From Martinezella rhizogenes (GTDB taxonomy: Bacteria > Pseudomonadota > Alphaproteobacteria > Rhizobiales > Rhizobiaceae), in the NCBI RefSeq assembly GCF_027460065.1, contig NZ_JAPYZZ010000001.1, forward strand, positions 500,864-564,863: 64,000 bases of DNA, read 5' to 3'. The translations under genes were made by a program, and so were the position numbers. Position 1 is the first letter of the stretch; every line of letters begins with the position of its first letter. Below are positions 55,142-64,000 of the stretch, in pieces. Under the pieces are notes generated by a model. That model was not told the DNA's origin. It made no database searches and worked only from the letters and a program-made list of their open reading frames with translations.

Positions 55142-56308
55142 TTGACGAAATGGCCTGACAAGGTGGGTGTGCTGATTTCGTGCCTGCTTCTTTATGCGCT
55201 TTTTGCATCACCGTTCATGACGTTTCGTGCCAACCGGATCGTTCAGGGGGAAACGCGAACGATCTTCGAAGCACTTCCATCGGCCACCGCGACACTCCTT
55301 GCGGCCATCGTTCTTCTTGTGGCCTTCATCGCCTTTTTCCGTTTTCCCGCATGGTGGAAACTCGCAGCGGCGCTGGCCGGTCTCGCGGCGCTCGCCGTTT
55401 TCGTCGGACGTGCGGCCTCCTTTCTCACGCCGGAGGCAAACAGTTTCGCCCGCGTCTCGCCGTCGAGCGGTTTCTGGCTGCTCTTTGCCGGGTTGGCTTT
55501 GCTCGCGACGGACTGTATCGCACGTCTTCAGCCGAAACCCGCCGTCCGGATCTTGCTGTTGCTGCTGGCGATCGCCGCACTTTCCGCAGTGCTGGCAAGT
55601 GGCCTCTGGAACGATCTCTCCATCATCAAGGAATATACCGGCCGGGCCGACATATTCTGGACCGAGGCGGTGCGGCATGTGGAGCTCGCCATCGGGTCGC
55701 TGATCGCCGCGACCATCGCGGGTATTCCACTCGGCATCCTCTGTTACAAGGTCGAGCGGCTGCGGGCAGGCGTTCTGAACAGTCTCAACATCGTCCAGAC
55801 CATCCCCTCCATTGCCCTGTTCGGCCTTCTGATCGCGCCGCTCGGATGGATTGCGGCCACCGTACCGAGTGCGGCGAAAATCGGCATCGCCGGCATCGGC
55901 ATGGCGCCGGCCTTCGTGGCGCTGTTTCTCTATTCGCTGCTGCCGGTCGTTTCCAACACGGTGGTCGGTCTTGCCGGCGTTTCGCAGGCGGTCCGGGAAG
56001 CGGCGCGCGGGCTCGGCATGACGCCGGTGCAGCGGTTGCTGCGGGTGGAATTTCCGCTCGCCATGCCGGTCATTCTCACCGGCATCCGAATCGTGCTGGT
56101 GCAGAATATCGGGCTCGCGACAATTGCTGCCCTGATCGGCGGCGGTGGTTTTGGCGTTTTTGTGTTTCAGGGCATCGGGCAGACGGCCATGGACCTCGTT
56201 CTGCTCGGCACCGTGCCGACCGTTCTCCTCGGCTTTGCCGCCGCGATCACGCTCGACGCCCTCATAGACAGCAATCTCTTCAGCGCAGGCGGAAGGCAGA
56301 AGCCATGA
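55142..56308 (+). CDS. yehY: Osmoprotectant ABC transporter permease (YehY-like)
   Basis: This 388-aa permease has an extra hydrophobic N-terminal half (four or five helices) and a C-terminal BPD_transp_1 domain with the EAA loop (EAARGLGMTPVQRLLRVEFPLAMPVILTGI). The long N-terminal part is typical of YehY. TTG 55142 follows GGGGAGCAGGA. It overlaps the ATPase gene by ATGA. Confidence 0.92.
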   Translation: MTKWPDKVGVLISCLLLYALFASPFMTFRANRIVQGETRTIFEALPSATATLLAAIVLLVAFIAFFRFPAWWKLAAALAGLAALAVFVGRAASFLTPEANSFARVSPSSGFWLLFAGLALLATDCIARLQPKPAVRILLLLLAIAALSAVLASGLWNDLSIIKEYTGRADIFWTEAVRHVELAIGSLIAATIAGIPLGILCYKVERLRAGVLNSLNIVQTIPSIALFGLLIAPLGWIAATVPSAAKIGIAGIGMAPAFVALFLYSLLPVVSNTVVGLAGVSQAVREAARGLGMTPVQRLLRVEFPLAMPVILTGIRIVLVQNIGLATIAALIGGGGFGVFVFQGIGQTAMDLVLLGTVPTVLLGFAAAITLDALIDSNLFSAGGRQKP

Positions 56309-57243
56309 TCGAGATCGACACCATCACGAAACGATACGGCGATGTGCCCGTCGTGGACCAGGTATCGCTGACCGTCGCGCCGCGCACCGTGACCGTCATT
56401 GTCGGCACATCGGGATCGGGGAAAACCACCCTGCTGCGCATGATCAACCGGCTGGTGGAACCGACCTCCGGCACGATCCGCATCGACGGCGAAGACATCA
56501 GCGCCATTCCGGGTTTCAAACTGCGCCGTCAGATCGGCTACGCCATTCAGGGCCATGGACTTTTTCCACATCGAACCGTGGCGGAAAATATCGCAACCGT
56601 GCCGCAGTTGATCGGCTGGGACCGCCAGCGCATCAAGGCCAAGATCGATGCCCTCATGCACCTCTTCCAGCTTGATCCCGGGCTTTATGCGGATCGTTTT
56701 CCGCATGAGCTTTCCGGCGGCCAGCAGCAGCGTGTCGGTGTGGCCCGCGCACTGGCGGCAGAACCGAACATTCTCCTGATGGACGAACCCTTCGGCGCGC
56801 TCGACCCGGTGATCCGCGCCAAGGCCCAGAACGACCTTCTCGATATCCAGAAGAAACTCGGCGTCACCATCGTCCTCGTCACGCACGACATGGATGAGGC
56901 TTTCCATCTGGCGGATCGCATTGCCGTGATGGACAATGGCCGCATCGTGCAGGATTGCCCACCGGCGGAGCTGGTGCTGAAACCGGCAACGGATTTCGTC
57001 CGCACGATGATCGGCGAAAACGAACGCGCGCTCAAACTGCTTTCGGTTCTCTCCGTCGCCGATATCGTAGAGCCGGGAAGTGCCGAAGGTGCCCCGCTCA
57101 CCGAAGGCACCAGCCAACGCGATGCCCTTTCGGCCATGTTATGGGCGGGCTGCGATGTCTTGCCTGTCATAAAAGACGATGGGCGACCCATCGGCCTGGT
57201 GCGGCGTGACGTTCTCCTCCAGCGTGCCACTGGCGCCCGATGA
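56305..57243 (+). CDS. yehX: Osmoprotectant ABC transporter ATP-binding protein (YehX-like)
   Basis: At 312 aa it has Walker A GTSGSGKTT, Q-loop, signature ELSGGQQQRVGVARAL, Walker B ILLMDEPFGALD and H-loop VTHDMDEA. A C-terminal regulatory part has CBS-like sequence (DVLPVIKDDGRPIGLVRRDVLL), as in ionic-strength-responsive osmoprotectant importers. It overlaps both neighbours by ATGA (56305-56308, 57240-57243). Confidence 0.94.
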   Translation: MIEIDTITKRYGDVPVVDQVSLTVAPRTVTVIVGTSGSGKTTLLRMINRLVEPTSGTIRIDGEDISAIPGFKLRRQIGYAIQGHGLFPHRTVAENIATVPQLIGWDRQRIKAKIDALMHLFQLDPGLYADRFPHELSGGQQQRVGVARALAAEPNILLMDEPFGALDPVIRAKAQNDLLDIQKKLGVTIVLVTHDMDEAFHLADRIAVMDNGRIVQDCPPAELVLKPATDFVRTMIGENERALKLLSVLSVADIVEPGSAEGAPLTEGTSQRDALSAMLWAGCDVLPVIKDDGRPIGLVRRDVLLQRATGAR

Positions 57244-57980
57244 AAAACGCCTTTTCTTTTTTCTCTCTTGGCCTTCTGGTGCTGGCGCTGATCATCTTTC
57301 TCGCCGCGCCGCAAATCTTCGCACCGATCTTCCGCCCTTTCGTCCAGGCCAATGCGCCGGCCATCTACACGCAGGCCAATCTCTTTTCCCTGACGCTCTC
57401 GCATCTGACCACCGTTGCGATCGCGACCGGACTGGCCACGCTCACGGCAGGGGCGCTCGCGGCGCTTGTCACCCGGCCCTTTGGGGCGGATTTCCTGCCG
57501 CTGTCGCGCAGCATCGTCAATATCGGCCAGACCTTTCCGCCGGTGGCGGTGCTGGCGCTGGCCGTGCCGATGATCGGATTCGGCGAAAAACCCACGCTCA
57601 TCGCCCTGTTTCTCTACGCGCTTCTGCCCGTGTTCGAAAATACGCTGACGGGACTAACCACCCTGCCCGCCACGGTGATGGATGCCGCCAGAGGCAGCGG
57701 CATGACCGGCTGGCAGCGGCTGGTCAAAGTAGAACTGCCACTTGCCCTTCCGGCCATTCTCGCCGGTATCCGGCTCTCCGCAGTCATCAGCCTTTCCACC
57801 GCCACCATCGGTTCGACCGTTGCCGCACGCACGCTCGGCGAAGTCATCATCGCCGGCCTGCAATCCAACAATCTCGCCTTCATTCTCCAGGGCGGTCTGA
57901 TCGTTGCGGCACTGGCGATCCTGATCCACGCTGGCTTTTCCGCATTGGAAAGGTCCGCAGCCCGCAAAACCGGGCACTGA
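57240..57980 (+). CDS. yehW: Osmoprotectant ABC transporter permease (YehW-like)
   Basis: This 246-aa permease has about six helices and the EAA loop DAARGSGMTGWQRLVKVELPLALPAILAGI. It is the second permease of the operon and pairs with YehY. Translation is coupled to yehX through ATGA. Confidence 0.93.
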   Translation: MKNAFSFFSLGLLVLALIIFLAAPQIFAPIFRPFVQANAPAIYTQANLFSLTLSHLTTVAIATGLATLTAGALAALVTRPFGADFLPLSRSIVNIGQTFPPVAVLALAVPMIGFGEKPTLIALFLYALLPVFENTLTGLTTLPATVMDAARGSGMTGWQRLVKVELPLALPAILAGIRLSAVISLSTATIGSTVAARTLGEVIIAGLQSNNLAFILQGGLIVAALAILIHAGFSALERSAARKTGH

Positions 57981-58067
57981 CATGCGGAGCCGCCCAAATT
58001 TAAGGTTCCCGCCATCGGCCGCGCATGGTAGGGGCTGACCGTCGAAACAGAAACATCAGAGGTTCGG

Positions 58068-58577
58068 GTGACACAGGCAATCGTCGTGATGGGAGTGAGC
58101 GGCTCTGGCAAGTCCACGGTCGCGGAAGCGGTGGCTGAGAAACTGGGCGTTGCCTTTATAGAGGGCGACAAGCTGCACCCCAAATCCAATGTCGATAAGA
58201 TGTCCGAGGGCATTCCGCTGACTGACGAAGATCGCTGGCCATGGCTCGATCTGATCGGTGCGGAACTGCGCAAGGGCAGCGAAGGCAATGGTATCGTGGT
58301 TTCCTGCTCCGCCCTCAAGAAAATCTATCGCGACCGTCTTCGTAAGGCGACCGGTGGCCCACTCGCCTTCGTTTACCTCGATGGCAGCCTGGAGCTTCTC
58401 AGCAAACGCATGGGTGAACGCAAGGGCCATTTCATGCCGCTCTCGCTGCTTCAGACCCAGCTTGCCACGCTGGAAGTGCCGACCGGCGAACCAGGGGTCG
58501 TAACCGTCAGCATTGACACCACACCCGAAGAGATCACCATAAACGCACTCGCCGGCCTGAAGACGGTAACGTTCTAG
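58068..58577 (+). CDS. gntK: Gluconokinase
   Basis: This 169-aa GntK-type kinase has a P-loop GVSGSGKST (residues 9-17), the substrate region EGDKLHPKSNVDKMSEGIPLTDEDRWPWL, SCSALKKIYRDRLR and GHFMPLSLLQTQLATLE. It phosphorylates gluconate to 6-phosphogluconate for the Entner-Doudoroff or pentose phosphate route. Start is GTG 58068 after AGAGGTTCGG. No gluconate transporter is adjacent. Confidence 0.95.
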   Translation: MTQAIVVMGVSGSGKSTVAEAVAEKLGVAFIEGDKLHPKSNVDKMSEGIPLTDEDRWPWLDLIGAELRKGSEGNGIVVSCSALKKIYRDRLRKATGGPLAFVYLDGSLELLSKRMGERKGHFMPLSLLQTQLATLEVPTGEPGVVTVSIDTTPEEITINALAGLKTVTF

Positions 58578-58598
58578 AGCACGTCCGGAAATGCTCTA
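58575..58598. repeat. Small palindrome between convergent gntK and puuB
   Basis: TAGAGCA (58575-58581) and TGCTCTA (58592-58598) form a 7-bp inverted repeat that spans both gene ends. It could be a weak bidirectional terminator or one copy of a short dispersed palindrome. Confidence 0.4.
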
Positions 58599-59897
58599 AA
58601 GACCGAGCTTGTCTCTTAAACCGTACCACCATGCACCAAGCACGGTCAGCGGCACGCGGAACGTCTTGCCACCGGGGAACGGATAATTCGGCAGGGAACT
58701 CCAGATATCGAAACGTTCGGCGTGGCCGGCAACGGCCTCGCCCAATATCTTGCCGAGCAGATGGGTGGTCGTCACGCCATGGCCGCTGTCGCCGTGTGAG
58801 AAGTAGATATTGTCCGAGAGCTTGCCCATATGCGGGATGCGCGTGAGCGTCAGCGCGAAATTACCACTCCAGGCGAATTCGATCCTGGTCTTTTCCAGTT
58901 GTGGAAAGGTCTTCAGCATGTTCGGCCGGATCACGCCCGTCAGATCGGCCGGATCGCTCCCGCCATAACCGATGCCGCCGCCGTAAAGCAGGCGGTTATC
59001 CGACGTGCGGCGGTAATAATCGAGAATGTAATTGGCATCCTCGACGCAATAATTGGCGGGCAGAAGGGTCTCGATCAGATTGGCATCAAGCGGCTCCGTC
59101 GCCATGACCTGGCTTGAGACCGGCATCATCCGCTCGCCGATTTCCGGCAGCAAGGTGCCGAGATAGGCATTGCCGCAGACAAGAACGTATTTCGCCTTCA
59201 CGCTGCCCGTTGCCGTGCACACAATGGGATTGACGCCCTGCTCCACCGCAATGACACGCGAATTTTCGAATATGCGGGCTCCAAGGCTTTCGGCCGCCGC
59301 CGCTTCGCCCTGCACCAGATTAAGCGGGTGGATGTGACCGCCGAAGCGGTCGATCATGCCGCCGGCATAACGGTCCGTCTTCACATAATGACCGACATCC
59401 GCCCCGGAGACCATTTCGAGGCCACCATGGCCGTGTTTTTCCCAATGGGCTTTGTGAGCTTCCATTTCGCGAATCTGCTTCGACGTAAAGGCGGCGAAGA
59501 AGCCACCATCGACGAGATCGCAGTCGATGCCGTATTTGGCGACGCGACTACGGATGATCGCGCCACCTTCCAACGACATTTCTCCGAGCTTCACCGCCTT
59601 TTCGTGGCCGTAACGTCGGGCGATGGTTTCAAGATCACGGCTGTAGCCATTGACGATCTGGCCGCCATTGCGGCCCGAAGCGCCGAAGCCGACCCGCACG
59701 CCTTCCAGAACGATGGCGGCATAACCACGTTCACTGAGTTCAAGTGCTGCGGAAATGCCAGTGAAACCGCCACCGATGATGCAGACATCGGCTTCCAGCG
59801 CGCCCTCAAGCGTCGGCCGCACGGATTTGACATTGGCGGAGGCCGCATACCACGATGATGTGTGGCCGGGATTGGGAATGTTCGTTACCTCAGCCAT
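58596..59897 (-). CDS. puuB: FAD-dependent oxidoreductase, gamma-glutamylputrescine oxidase type
   Basis: This 433-aa DAO-family flavoprotein has an N-terminal ADVCIIGGGFTGISAALEL FAD motif, VGFGASGRNGGQIVNGYSRD (typical of PuuB/OrdL), and a C-terminal HGDSGHGVTTTHLLGKILGE. PuuB oxidises gamma-glutamylputrescine. Its ATG lies 1 nt after the puuA stop, so the two are coupled; this supports the polyamine role. Confidence 0.88.
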   Translation of the reverse strand: MAEVTNIPNPGHTSSWYAASANVKSVRPTLEGALEADVCIIGGGFTGISAALELSERGYAAIVLEGVRVGFGASGRNGGQIVNGYSRDLETIARRYGHEKAVKLGEMSLEGGAIIRSRVAKYGIDCDLVDGGFFAAFTSKQIREMEAHKAHWEKHGHGGLEMVSGADVGHYVKTDRYAGGMIDRFGGHIHPLNLVQGEAAAAESLGARIFENSRVIAVEQGVNPIVCTATGSVKAKYVLVCGNAYLGTLLPEIGERMMPVSSQVMATEPLDANLIETLLPANYCVEDANYILDYYRRTSDNRLLYGGGIGYGGSDPADLTGVIRPNMLKTFPQLEKTRIEFAWSGNFALTLTRIPHMGKLSDNIYFSHGDSGHGVTTTHLLGKILGEAVAGHAERFDIWSSLPNYPFPGGKTFRVPLTVLGAWWYGLRDKLGL

Positions 59898-59898
59898 C

Positions 59899-61260
59899 TC
59901 ACACCGTCCTGATATAGGCGTCATATTCGACGTCGGTTACACGCAGGGAAAATTCGGAAAGCTCCTGCTGCTTGCAGGCGGAAAACAGCGTGCGGTACTT
60001 CTGGCCAAGCGTTGCATAGGCAAAACTCGAACGCGTGAAGCGCTGCAACGCATAATCCCAGTTGGTAGGAAGCGGTTCGTGATTGATCGCGTGGCTATCA
60101 CCGGCGATCGCGCCGCCGGGCTGGCGCTTCTCCTTCATGCCGGCAAGTGCGGCGCTGAGGATCATCGCGAGGACCAGATAGGGATTGGTATCCGCGCCGG
60201 CGACGCGGTGTTCGATACGGGTTGCCGTCTTGCTGGCAACGATGACGCGCACCGCCGCCGAGCGGTTGTCGATGCCCCACGAGGCGTAGGTCGGTGCGTG
60301 TTCGCTGGGTGTCAGGCGGCGATAGGAATTGGCATGGGGAGCGAAGATCGCCATGCTTTCCCCCATGTTTTCCAACAGGCCGCCGACCGAATGCATCAAC
60401 GCATCCGAAGGACCGTCTTCCCCGGCATAGATATTCCTGCCCTCCCTGTCGAGAACGGAAAAATGCACGTGCATGCCGTTGCCGGCCTGCAGCCCATAGG
60501 GCTTGGCCATGAAGGTGGCGTCGAGTTCATGCCGCCGCGCCACGCCCTTGACGATACGTTTCAGGAAAACGGCGAAATCGGCCGCTTGCAGGGCATCCGG
60601 CACATGATTGAGGTTGATCTCATATTGGCCGGGCCCATTTTCCCGCAGCGTCGTATCCGCAAGCACGCCCTGGGCGCGGCAGGCTGTCGAGATATCATGG
60701 AAGACATCCTCGAAATCCTGCAATTCGGAAATCGACAGGACCTGCGTCTGGCCGGTGTGCCAGCGTCCCTCGCGGCTGTGCGGGGGGCGCACCGGGTCAA
60801 GCGCCGAGCGGACGGGATCGATCAGGTAAAATTCAAGCTCAGTGGCCACGACCGGCGTGAGGCCAGCTTTTTTATAGGCGTTCAGAACCTGAGACAGAAC
60901 ATGGCGTGGATCGCCATAAAAGCCTGATCCATCCGGGTTTTTCATCGCCAGCAGAACCTGTGCCGTCGGGCGGCCAAGCCATGTCACCCGCGACAGCGTG
61001 CCGGGAACGGGGAAACAAAAACCATCAGGGTCACCCGTGCCTTCGGCGAGACCTGCGGCGTGCACATCCCGGCCCCAGATATCCAGCGCATAAACGGATC
61101 GCGGGATCGCCATTCCCTTTTCAAGCACGTCGATTGCCCGTTCGCGCGGAATCCATTTGCCGCGCGGAACGCCATTCGCGTCTATGACGAAAGCTTCGAG
61201 AATTTCGATATCGGGGTTATCGGCGAAAAATTTCTTTGCGTTTTCAATATCATCCATCAT
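59899..61260 (-). CDS. puuA: Glutamine-synthetase-family ligase, gamma-glutamylputrescine synthetase type
   Basis: At about 453 aa it has the glutamine-synthetase catalytic domain: YEINLNHVPDALQAADFAVFLKRIVKGVA, ATFMAKPYGLQAGNGMHVHFS, and RTATRIEHRVAGADTNPYL. The short N-terminus (EAFVIDANGVPRGKWIPRERA) and lack of the adenylylation region fit PuuA-like enzymes that ligate glutamate to an amine. It stands directly before puuB. The start may be ATG 61260, 61257 or 61281. Confidence 0.9.
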   Translation of the reverse strand: MMDDIENAKKFFADNPDIEILEAFVIDANGVPRGKWIPRERAIDVLEKGMAIPRSVYALDIWGRDVHAAGLAEGTGDPDGFCFPVPGTLSRVTWLGRPTAQVLLAMKNPDGSGFYGDPRHVLSQVLNAYKKAGLTPVVATELEFYLIDPVRSALDPVRPPHSREGRWHTGQTQVLSISELQDFEDVFHDISTACRAQGVLADTTLRENGPGQYEINLNHVPDALQAADFAVFLKRIVKGVARRHELDATFMAKPYGLQAGNGMHVHFSVLDREGRNIYAGEDGPSDALMHSVGGLLENMGESMAIFAPHANSYRRLTPSEHAPTYASWGIDNRSAAVRVIVASKTATRIEHRVAGADTNPYLVLAMILSAALAGMKEKRQPGGAIAGDSHAINHEPLPTNWDYALQRFTRSSFAYATLGQKYRTLFSACKQQELSEFSLRVTDVEYDAYIRTV

Positions 61261-61431
61261 GCACCAGCAAGCCGTTTCCATCTCGTTTCATGCGCAGCGA
61301 GTTTCGCTAACGAAAGTCGTCCTGCTGCTGATAGATGAGAAACCTCGCCACCATGATGACGTTTGACCCTTTTCCCCTTTGCATGGACCATGTTACGTGG
61401 CCTGTCACAGGAAGGCCAGCGGATTCGGCCA

Positions 61432-62688
61432 TCAGGGATTGAACCTTTCCGGACGATAGGCATCGATGGCAATAACAGGCGCTTCTCCCAGCATGGTTTC
61501 CGCCAGAACACGGCCGGTAATTGGCCCCAGCGTCAGTCCGTGATGGGCATGCCCGAAGGCGAACCACAGGGTCTTGTGGCGCGGCGCCTTACCGATGATC
61601 GGCATCATGTCGGGCGTGCAGGGGCGTGCGCCCATCCACGGTTCCGCATCCAGCCGGCCGCCGAGGGGAAAGACTGTGCGGGCAACCCGTTCCGCCCGGT
61701 CGATCTGCACGGGGGATTTCGGTGCATCGCGTTCGGCAAATTCGGCACCGGTCGTCAGGCGGATGCCCTTGCGCATCGGCGCCAGGAAGTATCCCCGCTC
61801 GGCATCGATCAGCCAGTTGTTGAGCCTTGTGCCTTCCTGCGGCGCATAATGCATGTGATAGCCGCGCTTCACGCCGAGCGGGAAGCGATAGCCCAGCCGT
61901 TCCGTGACAGTATCCGCCCAGGGGCCAAGTGCTACGATGGCATGTTCGGCCTCCACCGCGCCGGTTTCGGTGCGCACCGTCCAGCCGGTCGTTGTCTGAC
62001 TAAGGGTGGAGGCATCACCCCGGACAAAGGTTCCACCGAGGCTTTCAAACAGTTTGACATAAGCAAGCGTCAGCGCGTGCGGATCGCGTACTGACCAGGG
62101 ATCATTCCATTTCAGGCCGCCGACGAAATCACGACTGAGATGCGGTTCTGCCGTAGCCAGCTCTTCAGAGTCAAGTTTGGTGTGGGAAATGCCGTGCTCG
62201 CGCGAAAGACGCTCGGCGAAGGCATAATCAGCGTCCCGCCTTTCGGAAGTTCTATAGGCCTCCATCCAGCCATTCTTCACGATCAGATCGGCGGCCTTTG
62301 CTTCATCGATGAGGATATTGTGCTCGGACACGGAGTGCTCGATCAGCGGCGCATAGGCGCGCGCGATCGCGGCATGCCTGATGGCTGCGGAATTATACCA
62401 GTAGCGACCGAGGAAAGATGCAATCTTCGGCAGGGCCGAGAAGCGATAACGGACATCGATCCTGTTGTTAAGCGAATAGCGCAGCAGCAGCGCAAGGTCC
62501 TGCGGAAAGCCGTAAGGCACCACGCCCTCTCTCTGGATCAGGCCGGCATTGCCGAAAGAGGTCTCTTCGCCCGGTCCGCGCCGGTCCACCAGCACCACCG
62601 ATTTGCCCCTGCGGGCCAGTTGCAAAGCGACAGAGACCCCGACGATCCCCGCTCCCAAAACGACCACATCCGCTGCCATCGCAATCAA
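61432..62688 (-). CDS. DadA-like FAD-dependent amino-acid dehydrogenase
   Basis: This 418-aa DAO-superfamily protein has an N-terminal DVVVLGAGIVGVSVALQLARRG motif, PGEETSFGNAGLIQREGVVPYGFP, and the C-terminal LDAEPWMGARPCTPDMMPIIG ... FAFGHAHHGLTLGP typical of D-amino-acid dehydrogenases and related imino-acid oxidases. It lies upstream of puuAB on the same strand, 171 nt away, and may oxidise an amino compound of the same route. ATG 62679 is an alternative start. Confidence 0.88.
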   Translation of the reverse strand: MIAMAADVVVLGAGIVGVSVALQLARRGKSVVLVDRRGPGEETSFGNAGLIQREGVVPYGFPQDLALLLRYSLNNRIDVRYRFSALPKIASFLGRYWYNSAAIRHAAIARAYAPLIEHSVSEHNILIDEAKAADLIVKNGWMEAYRTSERRDADYAFAERLSREHGISHTKLDSEELATAEPHLSRDFVGGLKWNDPWSVRDPHALTLAYVKLFESLGGTFVRGDASTLSQTTTGWTVRTETGAVEAEHAIVALGPWADTVTERLGYRFPLGVKRGYHMHYAPQEGTRLNNWLIDAERGYFLAPMRKGIRLTTGAEFAERDAPKSPVQIDRAERVARTVFPLGGRLDAEPWMGARPCTPDMMPIIGKAPRHKTLWFAFGHAHHGLTLGPITGRVLAETMLGEAPVIAIDAYRPERFNP

Positions 62689-62780
62689 TCCGTTTCCGTG
62701 TCACGTGCATCGCAACATGGGTCGGCATTTTTCGCAAAGCAACAGAAAAATCATTGCCTTAATGGAAAATGTGATGCGGC

Positions 62781-64000
62781 CTACTGGCTGACCACTTTCG
62801 TTTTCACCGCCTCGATGTTGAAGGCGGCTGCCAGCAGCGCCTTGGTGTAGTCCTGCTGCGGATTGGCGAAAATCTCTGCCGCCGGACCGCTCTCCACCAC
62901 CTTGCCATGGCGCATGACAATCAGGTCGTTGGCGAGCGCCTTCACCACCTTCAGGTCGTGGCTGATGAAGAGGTAAGCCAGTTCATGCTTTGCCTGGAGA
63001 TCGCGCAGCAGGTCGACCACCTGCGCCTGCACGCTCATGTCGAGTGCCGATGTCGGTTCGTCCAGCATGACGAAACGGGGTTTCAGCACCATGGCGCGGG
63101 CAATGGCGATGCGCTGGCGCTGGCCACCGGAAAATTCATGCGGATATCGCCAGCGGGTGGCCGGATCCAGGCCCACCTCTTCCAGTGCCGTCGCAACCCG
63201 CGTATCGCGCTCGTCGGCGGAGAGAGACCGCTCATGGACTTTCAGGCCCTCCGCAATGATTTCGCCCACCGACATGCGCGGGCTCAGAGAACCGTAGGGA
63301 TCCTGAAAAACGACCTGCAGCCGGTTCCTCAGCGGCTTCATCATCTCATAGGAATAGCCGTCGATCGACTGGCCGATAAAGCTGATGCGGCCCTTAGAGG
63401 CAATCAGCCGCGAGAGCGCAAGACCAAGTGTCGTCTTGCCGGAGCCGGATTCACCCACCACGCCCACGGTCTGGCCAGCGCGCAGGGTAATATCGATACC
63501 ATCAACTGCCTTCACATGATCGACCACCCGGCGCATCAGTCCCGCCTTGATCGGGAACCAGACCTTGATATCGTCGCCCTGCATGACCACCGGTTTGCCG
63601 GCATCGGAATGCGGCGGCTCGCCCTTCGGCTCGGCTGCCAGCAGATGGCGCGTATAGTGGTGCTGCGGATCGGTAAATACCTGCTCCACCGTACCGGTCT
63701 CGACGATCTTGCCCTTGGTCATGACGCAGACGCGGTCGGCAAATTTGCGGACGATGCCGAGATCGTGGGTGATGAACAGCATGGACATGCCGTGCTGCGT
63801 TTTCAGATCACCGAGCAGCTCCAGGATCTGCGCCTGCACCGTCACGTCGAGCGCGGTGGTCGGTTCGTCGGCGATCAGCAGTTTTGGCCGGTTGGCAAGC
63901 GCCATAGCAATCATCACGCGTTGTCGCTGGCCACCGGACAATTCATGCGGATAGGCCTTCAGACGCTTTTCCGGTTCGCGAATGCCCACCTGCAGCAATA
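62781..64000 (-). CDS. Dipeptide/oligopeptide ABC transporter ATPase with two nucleotide-binding domains (YejF-like), 5' end outside window
   Basis: The visible 405 residues hold the end of a first ABC domain ([33 protein letters not shown]) and an entire second one (Walker [16 protein letters not shown]-loop [11 protein letters not shown], signature [16 protein letters not shown], Walker [13 protein letters not shown]). The tandem layout is that of YejF or fused DppDF/GsiA proteins. The frame runs off the right edge, so the N-terminus is missing. Together with the nearby amino-compound genes it may import peptides or opine-like compounds. Confidence 0.93.
   Translation of the reverse strand, partial: LLQVGIREPEKRLKAYPHELSGGQRQRVMIAMALANRPKLLIADEPTTALDVTVQAQILELLGDLKTQHGMSMLFITHDLGIVRKFADRVCVMTKGKIVETGTVEQVFTDPQHHYTRHLLAAEPKGEPPHSDAGKPVVMQGDDIKVWFPIKAGLMRRVVDHVKAVDGIDITLRAGQTVGVVGESGSGKTTLGLALSRLIASKGRISFIGQSIDGYSYEMMKPLRNRLQVVFQDPYGSLSPRMSVGEIIAEGLKVHERSLSADERDTRVATALEEVGLDPATRWRYPHEFSGGQRQRIAIARAMVLKPRFVMLDEPTSALDMSVQAQVVDLLRDLQAKHELAYLFISHDLKVVKALANDLIVMRHGKVVESGPAAEIFANPQQDYTKALLAAAFNIEAVKTKVVSQ

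Noticed and set aside
55180-56304. N-terminal extension of the YehX frame (687 codons in total)
   Set aside because: The extension is out of frame with the real permease gene and is arginine/histidine-rich. The ATPase starts at ATG 56305 with MIEIDTITKRYG.

Overview
The window looks like part of the main chromosome of a rhizobial alphaproteobacterium, most probably Agrobacterium (A. tumefaciens/A. fabrum complex). The reasons are gene content and order recognised from memory, not from a search: the Irr/RirA iron circuit (mbfA with Irr boxes, rirA beside an iron-binding-protein gene), a Flp/Tad 'common pilus' cluster of the Agrobacterium ctp type, CtrA-type boxes, and high coding density. I see no insertion sequence, prophage, CRISPR array or rRNA. 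It reads as core chromosome with small metabolic and regulatory cassettes.

Layout. 1-6.7 kb: end of an aldo/keto reductase gene, then a leftward translation block in the classical order infC-rpmI-rplT-(kinase-like gene)-pheS-pheT; infC starts with AUU. 6.8-10.0 kb: an ABHD10-like hydrolase, a periplasmic transglutaminase-like cysteine peptidase with a CtrA box, and the divergent pair mbfA / truncated haemoglobin with two Irr boxes between them. 10.2-20.0 kb: an orphan Tat-exported TRAP binding protein, a membrane-anchored AraC regulator facing a secreted hydrolase, a GNAT, an XRE-cupin regulator whose start codon lies in a perfect palindrome, a SnoaL-like protein, a coupled GNAT-nitrilase pair, lepA, and a DUF2000/AraC pair that meet start-to-start. 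20.0-27.9 kb: a thioredoxin-reductase-like flavoprotein divergent from an Rrf2 regulator, MocR/EamA, GH25 lipoprotein, DUF1508, a class I amidotransferase, DoxX, an Rdx protein and tRNA-Leu(CAG).

28.0-38.7 kb: the Flp/Tad pilus locus: a lone secretin N-domain protein, Flp pilin, CpaA-CpaF, TadB, TadC and a TadD-like TPR lipoprotein. TadE/F/G minor pilins are not in the window. 38.8-51.1 kb: M17 aminopeptidase, pncB, a small secreted protein, NlpC/P60 hydrolase with MarR, a TerC-family protein behind a structured leader with a short upstream ORF, EamA, LysR/mmsA, and a DUF898-M48 pair.

51.1-64.0 kb: an iron-binding protein gene divergent from rirA with a RirA box and an Irr box between them, an AbrB-family membrane protein, an osmoprotectant ABC operon (osmF/yehZYXW type), gluconokinase, a gamma-glutamylputrescine-type pair (puuA, puuB) with a DadA-like flavoprotein, and the 3' part of a YejF-type ABC ATPase gene cut by the window edge.

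No wholly new system is obvious. The most rewarding parts are regulatory: the two Irr/RirA intergenic regions, CtrA-type boxes at the pilus and peptidase genes, the palindrome over the XRE-cupin start, the terC leader, and the direct-repeat operator of the Rrf2/flavoprotein pair.
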